Source of the DNA: Halorubrum salsamenti
Lineage (GTDB): Archaea; Halobacteriota; Halobacteria; Halobacteriales; Haloferacaceae
Length of the DNA stretch: 64,000 nt
Direction: 5' to 3'
Assembly: GCF_007671685.1 (NCBI RefSeq)
Contig: NZ_VCNL01000001.1
Coordinates: 434,001-498,000 of the forward strand
Shown here: positions 26,377 through 36,359 of the stretch, piece by piece
Layout: each line of letters starts with the position of its first letter
Numbering within the stretch: the stretch's first letter is position 1
Notes under the pieces: model-generated
Told to the model about the DNA's origin: nothing
The model's input: the letters and a program-made list of their open reading frames with translations, nothing else
Databases searched by the model: none
Translations under genes and position numbers: made by a program

Positions 26377-28830
26377 ATGACGTCCTTCCAGTCGACGATC
26401 GGCGACGAGGAGGGGATCGCGGAGGAGCTGGCCGAGGGCCAGCGCGAGATCTCCATCGCCGAGTTCTTCGAGAAGAACAAACACATGCTCGGGTTCGACT
26501 CGGGCGCCCGCGGGCTCGTCACCGCCGTCAAGGAGGCGGTCGACAACGCCCTAGACGCGACCGAGGAGGCCGGCGTCCTCCCCGACATTTACATCGAGAT
26601 CGAGGAGGTGGGCGACTACTACCGGCTCGTCATCGAGGACAACGGGCCGGGCATCACGAAGGAACAGCTTCCGAAGGTGTTCGGGAAGCTCCTGTACGGC
26701 AGCCGGTTCCACGCCCGCGAGCAGTCGCGCGGTCAACAGGGGATCGGGATCTCTGCGGCCGTGCTGTACTCCCAGCTGACTTCCGGCCAGCCCGCGAAGA
26801 TCACCTCGCGTCCCAAGGGGCAGTCCCGGGCGCAGTACTTCGAGCTCATCATCGACACCGACACGAACGAGCCGGAGATCAAGGCGGACGAGGAGACGAC
26901 GTGGGACCGCCCCCACGGCACGCGGATCGAGTTGGAGATGGAGGGGAACATGCGCGCTCGCCAGCAGCTCCACGACTACGTGAAACACACCGCGGTCGTC
27001 AACCCCCACGCCCGGCTCGAACTGCGCGAGCCCGGGCTCGACGAGCCGATGAAGTTCGAGCGCGCGACCGACGAGCTGCCGGCGGAGACGAAGGAGATCC
27101 GCCCGCACCCCCACGGCGTCGAGCTGGGCGCGCTGATCAAGATGCTGGAGGCGACCGAGTCGTACTCCGTCTCCGGATTCCTCCAGGAGGAGTTCACGCG
27201 GGTCGGCAAGAAGACCGCGGACAGCGTGATCGACAACTTCCGCGACGTGTACTACGGCCGCGAACTGGCGTGGTCGCCCCCGCGGGCCCACGACGACCGC
27301 GACGTCGCGGCCGCGGTCGCGAACGCGGTGGCCAACAAGGGCAAAGACGCGACGAACGCCTTCTCCGAGGGGATCGCCGAGACGGTCGCGAACAACGACC
27401 GGCTCTCTCGGTCCGAACTCGCGGCGATCGTCGACAACGTCGCGGAGGCCGTCGAAGGCGACACGGGCAAGACGTTCGGCGGGACCGTCCGCGAGAACGC
27501 GGTCGACGCCGCGTGGCGGGCGATCACCGGGGCCGCCGGCGACGAGTCGGGCGGCGGCGAGGACGGCGGCGGCGAGGACGCGAGCGAGTCGCCGCTCGTC
27601 GCCGACGCCTACGCCCTCGTCGACGACGCCACCTCGACCCGGAAGGACGACGCCGCGGTGCGGGCGATGGCCGAGGCGCTCGCGCGCCGGTTCGAGAACC
27701 TCGACGGCGAGGCGTTCCGGATCCCCCGCGACGACCTCGACCGACTCGTCGCGGACGCGGCCTCGTTCGTCGCCGAGCAGCGCGACGCGACGTTCGGCGA
27801 GACCGCCCGCGGGAACGTCGTCGAGGCGTTCTGGTCGCGGGCGCGCACGGTCCCGGACGACCCGCCGAAGGTGACGGCGATCGCGGGGAGCCGCGACGCC
27901 GCGGCCGACCTGCTCGAAGCGATGCGGACGACCGACATCCTGGCGCCGCCGACCGACTGCCTCGCGCCGATCACGGCCGACCTGGTCGAGGCGGGCCTCC
28001 GCAAGGAGTACGACGCCGACTTCTACGCGGCGGCGACCCGCGACGCCGAGGTCCACGGCGGCGACCCGTTCATCGTCGAGGCCGGCATCGCCTACGGCGG
28101 CGAGATTCCGGCGGAGGGAACGGTCGAGCTCCTCCGGTTCGCGAACCGCGTCCCGCTGGTGTACCAGCGCGGCGCCTGCGCGACGACGGACGTGATCAAG
28201 AACATCGGCTGGCGCAACTACGGGCTCGACCAGCCCGGCGGGTCGGGGCTCCCCAACGGGCCGGCCGTCATCAGTATCCACGTCGCCTCCACGAACGTCC
28301 CGTTCACGAGCGAGTCGAAGGACGCGCTCGCGAACGTCCCCGCGATCGAAGACGAGATCGAACTGGCGGTGCGCGAGGCGGCCCGCGAGCTGAAGTCGTA
28401 CCTCAACAAGCGGCGCTCGATGCAGCAGCGCCGGGAGAAACAGGACGTGCTCGGCAAGATCCTCCCGGAGATGGCCGACAAGGTCTCGGAGGTCACGGGC
28501 CGGCCGCGCCCCGACATCGACGGCGCGCTCGCGCGGATCATGAACAACGTCAGCGTCGAGCGCGAGATGAACGGCGAGACGGTGACGCTCGTCGTCGAGA
28601 ACCACTCGGACGTGAACGAGCAGCTGGAGATCACGGACATCGTCTCGACGGAGCCGACCGACCTCTCCGACGGGACGGTGGTCGACATGGACGGCGAGTG
28701 GTTCGTCCAGTGGAAGCCCGAGGTGCCCTCGGGCGACGAGCGGGAACTGACGTACGCGATCGACGGCGACGCCGACTTCGAGGTCAGCGTCGGCGGCGTG
28801 GAGACGGAGAAACTCACGGTGAACGACTAA
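26377..28830 (+). CDS. top6B: DNA topoisomerase VI subunit B
   Basis: ATPase subunit of the type IIB topoisomerase that relaxes and decatenates DNA. The 817-residue protein has a GHKL domain: [15 protein letters not shown] (N box), VIEDNGPGI (G1), LLYGSRFH and [12 protein letters not shown] (G2/lid). The transducer region holds [13 protein letters not shown] (switch lysine region) and [13 protein letters not shown]. It is larger than the ~530-residue crenarchaeal form through an alanine/acid-rich insertion at about 300-530 and a C-terminal Ig-like domain, both usual in euryarchaea. ATG 26377 follows a short purine-rich GGGGAGGG; longer in-frame starts overlap the divergent SDR gene. It directly abuts top6A. 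Confidence 0.96.
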   Translation: MTSFQSTIGDEEGIAEELAEGQREISIAEFFEKNKHMLGFDSGARGLVTAVKEAVDNALDATEEAGVLPDIYIEIEEVGDYYRLVIEDNGPGITKEQLPKVFGKLLYGSRFHAREQSRGQQGIGISAAVLYSQLTSGQPAKITSRPKGQSRAQYFELIIDTDTNEPEIKADEETTWDRPHGTRIELEMEGNMRARQQLHDYVKHTAVVNPHARLELREPGLDEPMKFERATDELPAETKEIRPHPHGVELGALIKMLEATESYSVSGFLQEEFTRVGKKTADSVIDNFRDVYYGRELAWSPPRAHDDRDVAAAVANAVANKGKDATNAFSEGIAETVANNDRLSRSELAAIVDNVAEAVEGDTGKTFGGTVRENAVDAAWRAITGAAGDESGGGEDGGGEDASESPLVADAYALVDDATSTRKDDAAVRAMAEALARRFENLDGEAFRIPRDDLDRLVADAASFVAEQRDATFGETARGNVVEAFWSRARTVPDDPPKVTAIAGSRDAAADLLEAMRTTDILAPPTDCLAPITADLVEAGLRKEYDADFYAAATRDAEVHGGDPFIVEAGIAYGGEIPAEGTVELLRFANRVPLVYQRGACATTDVIKNIGWRNYGLDQPGGSGLPNGPAVISIHVASTNVPFTSESKDALANVPAIEDEIELAVREAARELKSYLNKRRSMQQRREKQDVLGKILPEMADKVSEVTGRPRPDIDGALARIMNNVSVEREMNGETVTLVVENHSDVNEQLEITDIVSTEPTDLSDGTVVDMDGEWFVQWKPEVPSGDERELTYAIDGDADFEVSVGGVETEKLTVND

Positions 28831-29916
28831 ATGACGACCGAAAGCGACGCACGAGACGAGCTGATCGACCTGGCCGCGGACTTCTACGACCAGTTCGCAG
28901 ACGGGGAGATCCCGGAGATGACGCTTCCCACGCGGACGAAGAGCAACATCGAGTACGACACCGAAAGCGGCGTCTGGACCTACGGCGACCGCACGTCGAC
29001 GCGCAGCGCCAACTCGGTGCGAGGCGCGCGCAAGCTGCTGAAGGCGGCGTACACGATCGAGTTCCTCGCCGATCAGCTCGACGAGGACCGCTCGTCGACC
29101 CTGCGTGAGCTGTACTACCTCTCGGAGTCGTGGGACAACGACGAGGCGCAGTTCTCCTCACAGGACGAGTCGAACGACCTCGTGGAGGACCTGGAGATCG
29201 TCACGGGCGTCACCCGCGAGGACTTCCACATGCGCCCGGAGGAGTCGGGCGCGACCCTGATGGGGCCCCTCCTCATCCGCGAGCAGACCCGCCGCGGGGA
29301 GCGCGAGATCCACTGTCAGGAGGACGTGGGCGCGGGCGGCTATCAGATCCCGAACAACCCGGACATGATCGAGTTCCTCGACGACGACATCGACTTCGCA
29401 CTCGCCGTCGAGACCGGCGGGATGCGCGACCGGCTCGTCGAGAACGGGTTCGACGAGGACTACAACTGCCTCGTCATCCATTTAAAGGGCCAGCCGGCGC
29501 GGGCGACCCGCCGGATCACGAAGCGCGTCCACGACGAGCTCGACGTCCCCATCGCCGTCTTCGCCGACGGCGACCCGTGGTCCTACCGGATCTACGGCTC
29601 CGTGGCGTACGGCTCGATCAAGTCCGCCCACCTCTCGAAGTACCTCGCGACGCCGGAGGCGCAGTTCGTCGGGATCCAGCCGGAGGACATCGTCGAGTAC
29701 GACCTCCCCTCGGACCCGCTCGCCGACTCCGACATCAACGCCCTCGAATCCGAGCTGGAGGACCCCCGGTTCCAGACCGACTACTGGGAGGAACAGATCG
29801 AACTGCAGCTCGACATCGGGAAGAAGTCCGAACAGCAGTCGCTCGCGAGCCGCGGGCTCGACTTCGTCACCGACACGTACCTCCCCGAGCGGCTCGGAGC
29901 GATGGGCGTGCTCTGA
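28831..29916 (+). CDS. top6A: DNA topoisomerase VI subunit A
   Basis: Spo11-like DNA-cleaving subunit; 361 residues. The catalytic tyrosine lies in [11 protein letters not shown] (Y95/Y96). The Toprim domain has VETGGM and the [17 protein letters not shown] acidic motif. The ATG follows the top6B stop with no intervening base, so subunit synthesis is coupled. The pfkB-family gene follows after 12 bases, apparently in the same transcript. Confidence 0.97.
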   Translation: MTTESDARDELIDLAADFYDQFADGEIPEMTLPTRTKSNIEYDTESGVWTYGDRTSTRSANSVRGARKLLKAAYTIEFLADQLDEDRSSTLRELYYLSESWDNDEAQFSSQDESNDLVEDLEIVTGVTREDFHMRPEESGATLMGPLLIREQTRRGEREIHCQEDVGAGGYQIPNNPDMIEFLDDDIDFALAVETGGMRDRLVENGFDEDYNCLVIHLKGQPARATRRITKRVHDELDVPIAVFADGDPWSYRIYGSVAYGSIKSAHLSKYLATPEAQFVGIQPEDIVEYDLPSDPLADSDINALESELEDPRFQTDYWEEQIELQLDIGKKSEQQSLASRGLDFVTDTYLPERLGAMGVL

Positions 29917-29928
29917 GGGAAGTGGAGC

Positions 29929-30948
29929 ATGCCCTACGATCGGCTGCAGCGACGTCTCACTGAGTCGGGGTCCCCGACGGTGACGACGCTCCCCGACGGA
30001 AGCATCGACCACTTCTGTACGGTCGCCGAAGACGCCGCCGGGTCGCTCGAGACCCGTGACGCGTTCGGCCGGGAGATCCTGGGAGATCGGTCGTCGCTCT
30101 CGTTCGCCGTCGAGACGACCGAGCCCGGCGGACAAGCGGTCAACACGGCGAAACAGCTGCACGCACTCGGCGGATCGGTCACCTGTTACGGTCATCTCGA
30201 CGCGCCGATATTCGAATCGCTGCCGTTCGCCACCGTGTCGATGGGAGCCCCGGCGATCGTGTACGTGTTCGGCTTCAGCGATCGGGACGTGATGTTCGTC
30301 GAGACCTCCGAGGTCGCGGAGTGGACCCTCGCGGAGTTACGCCGAGTCGGTGACCTCTCGGACGTGTTCGGGGGAGACGCTGTCTGCTGTAGTAACTGGA
30401 GCTCCGTGAAGGGGCTCGGGAGCGCGTTTCACCGGCTGAGCGACGCGGACGCGCCGCGAGTTCCGTTCGTCTTCGATCCGGGGGATATCGTCGGGTGCCG
30501 GTCCGACGAGGTCGCTGACTTACTCGACGCAGTGACCGCTCTCCAAGACACGTTCGACGTGGTCTACTCCGCCAACCGGCAGGAAGTCCGGACGACGGCC
30601 GCACCCCTGTCCGGACCGTTCGACGACGACCTCGCCAGACTCGCCGCGATCCGAGAGGAGACGGGAATCACGGCCGCGGCGATGCACGCGAGAGACGAGG
30701 CCGTCGCCGTCACGTGCGACGATCGGCTGCGGGTCAGCAACTACGGCGTCGAGCGTCCGGTGCGGCACACCGGTGGCGGCGATCGGTTCACCGGTGGGCT
30801 CGGCCACGCGCTGGCGTGCGGGTGGGAGTGGGACGTCGCGTTGGCGTGCGGAAACGCCTGTGCGGTCTACTACGTCGAGTCCGGCAGTACTGGCGGTCCG
30901 AAAGACATCGCCGCATTCCTCGACGAACAGCCCCCCGTCGAGTCCTGA
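29929..30948 (+). CDS. PfkB-family sugar kinase
   Basis: The 339-residue protein has the ribokinase-family C-terminal signature as HTGGGDRFTGGLGHALA (residues 280-296; G282-G-G-D285, with GGGD in place of the common GAGD; the Asp is the catalytic base) and an N-terminal substrate-side region, EPGGQAVNTAKQLHALGG. It includes FVFDPGDI, and the NRQEV segment corresponds to the NxxE motif. Substrate (sugar or nucleoside) is not evident. It starts 12 bases after top6A, so it is likely co-transcribed with the topoisomerase genes. Confidence 0.88.
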   Translation: MPYDRLQRRLTESGSPTVTTLPDGSIDHFCTVAEDAAGSLETRDAFGREILGDRSSLSFAVETTEPGGQAVNTAKQLHALGGSVTCYGHLDAPIFESLPFATVSMGAPAIVYVFGFSDRDVMFVETSEVAEWTLAELRRVGDLSDVFGGDAVCCSNWSSVKGLGSAFHRLSDADAPRVPFVFDPGDIVGCRSDEVADLLDAVTALQDTFDVVYSANRQEVRTTAAPLSGPFDDDLARLAAIREETGITAAAMHARDEAVAVTCDDRLRVSNYGVERPVRHTGGGDRFTGGLGHALACGWEWDVALACGNACAVYYVESGSTGGPKDIAAFLDEQPPVES

Positions 30949-30989
30949 GCGGACGCCTCCCCGCTAACAAGAGACCGTCTCACGTCCGC

Positions 30990-31226
30990 CTACCGGTCTT
31001 CGTACGCGATCTCGTCGATCTCTCGCCGATCTCCCTCGGCGTCGTCGTTCTCGTACTTGTACACGACGCCGTCCTCTTCGTCCGCGGTCGCGTTGTGCGA
31101 GCCGTCACAGAGCGGCTTCGAGTCCGACAGGCCGCACTGACAGACGTAGATCATGCCGTCGTCGCCCATGTCGGACTCGTCGAGCTTGGCCGGTCCCCGC
31201 GCGTCGTGCGTGACTTCGCGTGCCAT
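30990..31226 (-). CDS. CDGSH iron-sulfur domain protein
   Basis: A 78-residue protein binding one [2Fe-2S] cluster through the CDGSH motif C29-Q-C31...P38-L-C40-D-G-S-H44, with three Cys and one His ligand as in mitoNEET. The N-terminus (MAREVTHDARGPAKLD) and acidic C-terminus are typical for stand-alone halophilic members. The ATG at 31226 is chosen because longer frames only add shadow sequence of the msrB promoter. Divergent from msrB; both fit redox homeostasis. Confidence 0.93.
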   Translation of the reverse strand: MAREVTHDARGPAKLDESDMGDDGMIYVCQCGLSDSKPLCDGSHNATADEEDGVVYKYENDDAEGDRREIDEIAYEDR

Positions 31227-31335
31227 GGTCGACGATGGGCGGCCACCGGAATACGGCTTGTGGGTGCGGGACGGGGAGACCGGCTTCCGGCTCGACCGCC
31301 GCAACCGCCTTGAGCGTGGACGCCGTATCGATGGT

Positions 31336-31773
31336 ATGAGCAAACCCGGCGAGTCCGGCACCGACGACGTTTCGGGGTCGACCGACCCCGACGAACTGAC
31401 CGACGCGGAGTGGCGCGAGCGGCTCTCCGAGGAGGAGTACCGCGTGCTCCGCGAGAGCGGCACGGAGGCGAAGTTCTCCGGCGAGTACGTCGACCACCAC
31501 CCCGACGACGGGGAGTACCGCTGTCGGGCCTGCGGGACGGTGCTGTTCGACGCCGAGACGAAGTACGAGTCCGGCTGCGGCTGGCCCGCCTTCTACGCCG
31601 CCGAGGAGGAGTCGGTGACGACGACGGTCGACACGAGCCACGGGATGCGCCGCACCGAGGTCCGGTGTGCGAACTGCGACTCGCATCTGGGCCACGTGTT
31701 CGACGACGGCCCCGACCCCACGGGGAAGCGGTTCTGTATCAACTCGGTCGCGATGGAGTACGACGAGGAGTGA
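31336..31773 (+). CDS. msrB: Peptide-methionine (R)-S-oxide reductase
   Basis: MsrB repairs methionine-R-sulfoxide. The 145-residue protein shows two zinc CxxC pairs (CRACG, CANCD), ESGCGWPAFYA, and the catalytic Cys in KRFCINSVAM. The spacing matches the zinc-containing MsrB class. ATG 31336 gives a normal length; upstream in-frame starts would add a basic stretch that is the shadow of the intergenic region. Confidence 0.97.
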   Translation: MSKPGESGTDDVSGSTDPDELTDAEWRERLSEEEYRVLRESGTEAKFSGEYVDHHPDDGEYRCRACGTVLFDAETKYESGCGWPAFYAAEEESVTTTVDTSHGMRRTEVRCANCDSHLGHVFDDGPDPTGKRFCINSVAMEYDEE

Positions 31774-31813
31774 GTTCGGTAGGAGCCGTCGTCGACGACG
31801 ACGGGTGACCGGC

Positions 31814-32968
31814 TTACATCCCCTCGCCGAGCAGCTCGCGGGCGATGATGTTCTTCTGGATCTCCGTGGTCCCCTCGTAGATCTGGGTGATCTTCGCGTC
31901 GCGGTAGAGCCGCTCGACGTCGTGATCGTTAACGTAGCCGGCGCCGCCGTGGACCTGGACCGCCTCGTCGGCGACGTCGACGGCGACCCGCGAGGCGAAC
32001 TCCTTGGCCATCGACGCGAGCGCGGTCAGGTCGCCGGACTCGTTGTCGACGGCCCACGCGGAGCGGTAGGTGAGCCAGCGCGCGGCCTCGGTGTTGGTGT
32101 GCATCTCCGCGAGCTTGTGTTTGATCGCCTGGAAGTCGCTGATCGGGCGGTCGAACTGCTCGCGCTCCTCCGCGTACTCCAGCGCGCGCTCGGCCGCGCC
32201 GCGGGCGATCCCGACGCCCTGCGCGGCGACCGCGGTGCGCGTCTCGTCGAAGAACTGCATGAGCTGGAGGAACCCCATCCCGCGCTGCCCGATGAGGTTC
32301 TCCTCCGGCACCCTGACGTCGTCGAACCGGAGCTCCGCGGTGTCGCTCGCGCGGATGCCGAGCTTCCCGGTGATCTTGTCGCGGGTGAGCCCGTCGCGGT
32401 CGGCCTCGACGAGGATCTGCGAGTAGCCGGAGTAGCGGTCGTCGATCTCGGGGTCGGTCTCGCAGACGACGACGAAGTAGTCGGCGACGGTGCCGTTCGT
32501 GATCCACATCTTCGAGCCGTTGATCACCCACTCGTCGCCGTCCTTCTCCGCGCGGGTGGCGACCGAGGTCACGTCCGACCCCGCCTGCGGCTCCGAGATG
32601 GCCGAGCCCATCACCGCGTCGCCGGCGGTCACCTCGGGGAGGACGCGCTCCTTCTGGTCCTCGGTGCCGAACTCCATCAGCGCCTCCGCGCCGAAGCCGG
32701 CGCTGGAGACGCAGAGGCCGATCCCGGGATCGGCGGCGAACAGCTCCTCGGTGAGGATCGCGTTCTCCAGCGACGTGTAGCCGACGCCGCCGTACTCGAC
32801 CGGGACGTGCGGCGCGAGCAGCCCCATGTCGGCCGCCTTCTCCATCACTTCGTAGGGGTACTCCTCCTCGACGTCGTACTCGGTCGCGACCGGCCGGATC
32901 TCCTCGTCCGCGAATCGGCGGACCTCGTCGCGTAGCTGCTTCTGTTCGTCCGTTAACTGGAACTCCAT
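31814..32968 (-). CDS. Acyl-CoA dehydrogenase
   Basis: A 384-residue flavoprotein oxidising acyl-CoA to enoyl-CoA in fatty acid or branched-chain amino acid breakdown. It has a helical N-terminal domain, FAD motifs [14 protein letters not shown] and [29 protein letters not shown], and the catalytic glutamate in [18 protein letters not shown]. The position of the Glu (YEGT) is that of short/medium-chain and butyryl-CoA dehydrogenases. A TATA-like box lies about 27 bases upstream of the ATG. A crotonase for the next step is encoded at 57 kb. Confidence 0.95.
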   Translation of the reverse strand: MEFQLTDEQKQLRDEVRRFADEEIRPVATEYDVEEEYPYEVMEKAADMGLLAPHVPVEYGGVGYTSLENAILTEELFAADPGIGLCVSSAGFGAEALMEFGTEDQKERVLPEVTAGDAVMGSAISEPQAGSDVTSVATRAEKDGDEWVINGSKMWITNGTVADYFVVVCETDPEIDDRYSGYSQILVEADRDGLTRDKITGKLGIRASDTAELRFDDVRVPEENLIGQRGMGFLQLMQFFDETRTAVAAQGVGIARGAAERALEYAEEREQFDRPISDFQAIKHKLAEMHTNTEAARWLTYRSAWAVDNESGDLTALASMAKEFASRVAVDVADEAVQVHGGAGYVNDHDVERLYRDAKITQIYEGTTEIQKNIIARELLGEGM

Positions 32969-32990
32969 ACGCGACCGTTTCGGCGAATCT

Positions 32991-33002
32991 ATGATAATTA
33001 TT
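32991..33002 (-). promoter_or_regulatory. TATA box of the acyl-CoA dehydrogenase gene
   Basis: AATAATTATCAT (minus strand) is centred about 28 bases from the ATG at 32968. Confidence 0.6.
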
Positions 33003-33267
33003 CGCAAACGTTGAGGAATTCGGATCGGGTTTACAATTCTTTGATCTGGCAGCGGGAGCGATGGCGGGGATGGGTGTAGTACAACGTGAGAGTGGTCGTT
33101 TATAAGCCGGAGCGCGGTGTTGCTGTCGGCTGTTTATAAGTGTCCGGCGACGTTGGGGTGAGGACCTCCAAAGCCCCAGTCGCGACGGCTCGCGCGGCTT
33201 GCTGTGCGCTTCAGTCGCTCACTCCGTTCGCTCCTTGCAGTGCTTGCGTCGCCGTGCTTCGTCCTTC

Positions 33268-33488
33268 CGAGAGACTTTGTCTCTCGTCTTCCCGCTCGCT
33301 CCGCTCGCGGGAATCGCGACTGCCCCTTTGAGTCCCACCCGCCCGCAACCGCACAGCAGCCTCACACCTCCCCAGCCTCGTCACCGGACTGCGTCCGGTT
33401 GCAAGCGAGAGCTCCGCTCTCGCCCTGTCGCTGGCGCGGAACGCGCCAGCGACTCCCTCGCACCGGCGGTTCGCGGCCTATCGGCCGC
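33268..33488. repeat. Array of five perfect hairpins
   Basis: CGAGAGAC-TTT-GTCTCTCG (33268-33286), ACCGGAC-TGC-GTCCGGT (33383-33399), GCGAGAG-CTCCG-CTCTCGC (33405-33423), an 11-pair stem TCGCTGGCGCG-GAA-CGCGCCAGCGA (33428-33452), and GCGGCC-TATC-GGCCGC (33473-33488). All have loops of three to five bases. Whether this acts as RNA or DNA cannot be decided from the sequence. Confidence 0.8.
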
Positions 33489-33515
33489 TCACCGGGGCGC
33501 GCCACCGCACCGTTC

Positions 33516-33558
33516 TTTATAAGCGATTGTCGCTGGGGCTCACGATCGTTTAAATACT
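33516..33558. repeat. Two-TATA module, copy B
   Basis: TTTATAAGCGATTGTCGC and, 15 bases later, TTTAAATACT. It differs from copy A (12409-12450) by one base in the first block and one base of spacer length. Confidence 0.65.
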
Positions 33559-33682
33559 GAATCGTTGCTACCGATTTGCTTCACCCACTCCCGCTATCGA
33601 CCACGCGATGAGCCCGAGGGCGGACACGACGGTCGGAGGGTCTCGGAATTCCGTCGACTGATCGAACTCCGATTGAGCCCCG

Positions 33683-34825
33683 TTAGTCCCGCTCCTCGAC
33701 GAACGTCGCGATCCGGTCGGTGGCCTCCTTCAGTTCGCGCATCGAGGTCGCGTACGACACCCGGAGGTGACCCTCGCCGCCCTCGCCGAAGACGGATCCG
33801 GGGACGACGGCGACGCCCTGCGCCTCCAGCAGCTCCTCGGCGAAGACCTCGTCGTCGCCGCCGCAGTCCGGGAACGCGTAGAACGCGCCGCCGGGCTCGA
33901 AGGTGTCGAGGCCCATCTCGTTGAACCGGGAGACGACCAGCCGCCGCCGGCGGTTGTACTCGTCGACCATCTCGGTCACCTCCTCGTCGCAGCGGTCCAG
34001 CGCTTCGATCGCGGCGTACTGCGGCGTCGTCGGCGCCGACAGCATCGTGTACTGGTGGATCCGGTTCATCGCGTCGACGGCGTCCGCGGGGCCGAGGGCG
34101 TACCCCAATCGAAGACCGGTCATCGCGTACGCCTTCGAGAAGCCGTTGACGACGACGGTGCGCTCGCGCATCCCCGGCTGGGTCGCGATCGAGGCGTGGT
34201 CGGCGCCGTAGGTGAGCGCGGAGTAGATCTCGTCGGCGATCACCCGGAGGTCCTCGTCGCGGCAGAACGCCGCGACCTCCGCGTACTCCTCCTCGGTCAT
34301 GGTCGCGCCGGTCGGGTTGTTCGGGTAACAGAGGACGAGTAGGTCGGCGGCGGCGGCGCCGGCCGCCTCCAGCGACTCCCGCGTGAGCGCGAAGTCGTCC
34401 TCGGCCCGCGTGGGGACCGTCAGCTGCTCGCCGCCCGCGAGTTCGATCCCCGGGCCGTACGAGATGTACGTCGGCTCGTGGACCGCGACCGTGTCGCCGG
34501 GATCGACCAGCGCACGGAGCGCGAGGTCGACCGCCTCGCTCGCGCCGGTGGTGACGAGAATTTCGTCGGCCGGGTCGTACGACTGGTCGTAGCGCTCGTG
34601 GTGGACGGCGATCCGCTCGCGGAGCGGGGCCATCCCGCGGTTCGAGGTGTAGGAGGTCTTCCCGCGTTCGAGCGAGTCGATCGCGGCTGTGCGGGCGGCC
34701 CACGGCGCCGAGAAGTCGGGCTCGCCGACCCCCAGCGAGATCACGTCGTCGCGGGCCTCCGCGAGTTCGAAGAACTTCCGGATCCCCGACTCCGGGAGGT
34801 CGCGCGCGCGGTCCGAGAGCCTCAT
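33683..34825 (-). CDS. PLP-dependent class I/II aminotransferase
   Basis: A 380-residue fold-type I aminotransferase of the aspartate aminotransferase superfamily. It has LGVGEPDFSAPW, TTGASEAVDLALRAL, YPNNPTGATM, VIADEIYSALTYG, the PLP lysine in VNGFSKAYAMTGLRLGY, and HLRVSYATS with the carboxylate-binding Arg. Its ATG overlaps the stop of the upstream Lrp/AsnC gene by four bases, so the regulator and enzyme form a unit. Amino acid specificity (aspartate, alanine or aromatic) is not readable. Confidence 0.95.
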   Translation of the reverse strand: MRLSDRARDLPESGIRKFFELAEARDDVISLGVGEPDFSAPWAARTAAIDSLERGKTSYTSNRGMAPLRERIAVHHERYDQSYDPADEILVTTGASEAVDLALRALVDPGDTVAVHEPTYISYGPGIELAGGEQLTVPTRAEDDFALTRESLEAAGAAAADLLVLCYPNNPTGATMTEEEYAEVAAFCRDEDLRVIADEIYSALTYGADHASIATQPGMRERTVVVNGFSKAYAMTGLRLGYALGPADAVDAMNRIHQYTMLSAPTTPQYAAIEALDRCDEEVTEMVDEYNRRRRLVVSRFNEMGLDTFEPGGAFYAFPDCGGDDEVFAEELLEAQGVAVVPGSVFGEGGEGHLRVSYATSMRELKEATDRIATFVEERD

Positions 34826-35310
34826 GGCGAGACGGAGAGGCGGTCGTCGTCGTCGCCGTCCTCGAACCGGATCCCGCCGTCCTTGTAGGTCTCCATGATG
34901 TAGTGAGTCACCGTCTGGGTGACCTCGGGCATTGGCGCGACCTGCTCGGAGATGAACCGCGAGACGTCCTGCATCGTCTCGCCGAGCACCTCGACGGCGA
35001 AGTCGTAGTCGCCGGAGACGAGGTGGAGGGCGTCGACCGCGGGGAACTTCGCGATCTGGTCGGCGACCTGCTCGTAGCCGGTCTCGCGGTCGAGTTCGAC
35101 GTTGATCTCGACGATCGCCCGGATCTTCCCCTCGTCGACGCGGTCCCAGTCGACGACCGCCTGGTAGCCGTGAACCACGTTGTCCGCCTCCAGCGCGTCG
35201 ATCGCCTCCGCTACGGATTCCGCGTCGAGGCCCGTCTGGGCCGCGATGTCGTCGATGTCCTCGCGGGCGTTCCGCGCCAACACGTCGAGTACCTCGCGCT
35301 CGGCGTCCAT
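34822..35310 (-). CDS. Lrp/AsnC family transcriptional regulator
   Basis: A 162-residue regulator. The N-terminal winged helix (residues 1-50: VLARNAREDIDDIAAQTGLD, ESVAEAIDALEADNVVHGY) precedes an RAM/AsnC ligand domain (AIVEINVELDRETGYEQVADQI, LVSGDYDFAVEVLG). The acidic tail is halophilic. Co-translated with the aminotransferase, which suggests that it senses an amino acid and controls that gene (inference). Confidence 0.95.
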   Translation of the reverse strand: MDAEREVLDVLARNAREDIDDIAAQTGLDAESVAEAIDALEADNVVHGYQAVVDWDRVDEGKIRAIVEINVELDRETGYEQVADQIAKFPAVDALHLVSGDYDFAVEVLGETMQDVSRFISEQVAPMPEVTQTVTHYIMETYKDGGIRFEDGDDDDRLSVSP

Positions 35311-35463
35311 ACCCCACGATCACGCGGGAGCGGTTTATGAGTAGCGACGCGCGCAAGACGGGCGACGGACCGGGAGAGACCGGTCGAGGCGTCAGGCTGT
35401 CGGGCCGGCGCGCTCCCTTCCGCCATCCCTACGGCTTTCCGCGTGGCGCGCGATCGTACAGCT

Positions 35464-36330
35464 ATGGCTCCAGACACCACCAGCCGGAGCGACACGTTCG
35501 ACGTCGGCGGCGAACTGACCGTCAACCGCCTCGGCTTCGGCGCGATGCGGATCACGGGCGAGGACATCATCGGGCGACCGGCCGACGAGGAGGCGGCCGA
35601 GCGAGTCCTCCGACGGGCCGTCGAACTCGGCGTCGACTTCGTCGACACCGCCGACTCCTACGGGCCGGGCGTCTCGGAGCGGCTTATCGGCGAGGCGCTC
35701 GGCGACCCCGACGACGTCGTCGTCGCCTCGAAGGCCGGGCTGCTCCGCAACCGCGAGGGCGACTGGCTCCCTCACGGCGACCCGGACTTCCTGAGGAATC
35801 AGGTGCTGTGTAGCCTCGACCGACTCGACACAGACACGATCGACCTCTACCAGTACCACCGCCCGGACCCCGACAGCGACTTCGAGGAGTCGGTCCACGC
35901 GTTCGCGGAGATGAAGGACGCCGGGCAGATCGCCCACGTCGGGCTCTCGAACGTCTCCGTCGAGCAGTTGGAGACCGCGACCGATATCGTCGACGTCGCG
36001 ACCGTCCAGAACCGGTACGACGTCGGCCACCGCGACGACGAGGACGTGCTCCGCGCCTGCGAGCGCAACGACGTCGGCTTCATTCCGTGGGGACCGATGT
36101 ACGCCGTCGACGAGGAGAGCGTCGCGGCGGTGCTCACGGAGGTCGCCGACCGCCGCGACGCGACGACGCGACAAGTCGCGCTCGCGTGGCTGCTCGATCA
36201 CTCCGACGTGACGCTCCCGATCCCGGGCACGTCGAGCGTCGACCACCTCGAATCGAACCTCGCGGCCGCGGAGCTGTCGCTGACCGACGAAGACATGGCC
36301 GCGCTGAACGAGATCGATCCGCAGGAATAG
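35464..36330 (+). CDS. Aldo/keto reductase
   Basis: A 288-residue NADPH-dependent barrel oxidoreductase. The AKR tetrad is visible: Asp and Tyr in GVDFVDTADSYGPGVSE, Lys in VVASKAGLL, His in DLYQYHRPD. The C-terminal PIPGTSSVDHLESNLAAAEL binds the cofactor. ATG 35464 is preferred to an in-frame ATG at 35443 that would overlap the likely promoter. Substrate unknown. Convergent with purA. Confidence 0.93.
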   Translation: MAPDTTSRSDTFDVGGELTVNRLGFGAMRITGEDIIGRPADEEAAERVLRRAVELGVDFVDTADSYGPGVSERLIGEALGDPDDVVVASKAGLLRNREGDWLPHGDPDFLRNQVLCSLDRLDTDTIDLYQYHRPDPDSDFEESVHAFAEMKDAGQIAHVGLSNVSVEQLETATDIVDVATVQNRYDVGHRDDEDVLRACERNDVGFIPWGPMYAVDEESVAAVLTEVADRRDATTRQVALAWLLDHSDVTLPIPGTSSVDHLESNLAAAELSLTDEDMAALNEIDPQE

Positions 36331-36359
36331 ACGCCTGACGGCGTGGGTCCTCGACCGCC

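Larger units (their letters stand above)
32969..33682. other. 714-base gene-free region of repeats and hairpins
   Basis: No supported coding frame; short open frames here have biased, Arg/Ser-rich translations and no motif. Two TTTATAAG boxes (33099 and 33133) lie at its left side. A long GC-rich part follows with palindromes such as CGCTCACTCCGTTCGCTCC, then a run of perfect hairpins (33268-33488) and a two-TATA module (33516-33558). It resembles the dispersed intergenic repeat elements of Halorubrum (from memory). The part next to the aminotransferase (33560-33682) is featureless. Confidence 0.6.

Noticed and set aside
33140-33560. Short open frames in the gene-free region, read as small proteins
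   Set aside because: Translations follow the hairpin repeats, have no recognisable start signals, and several frames are open at once.
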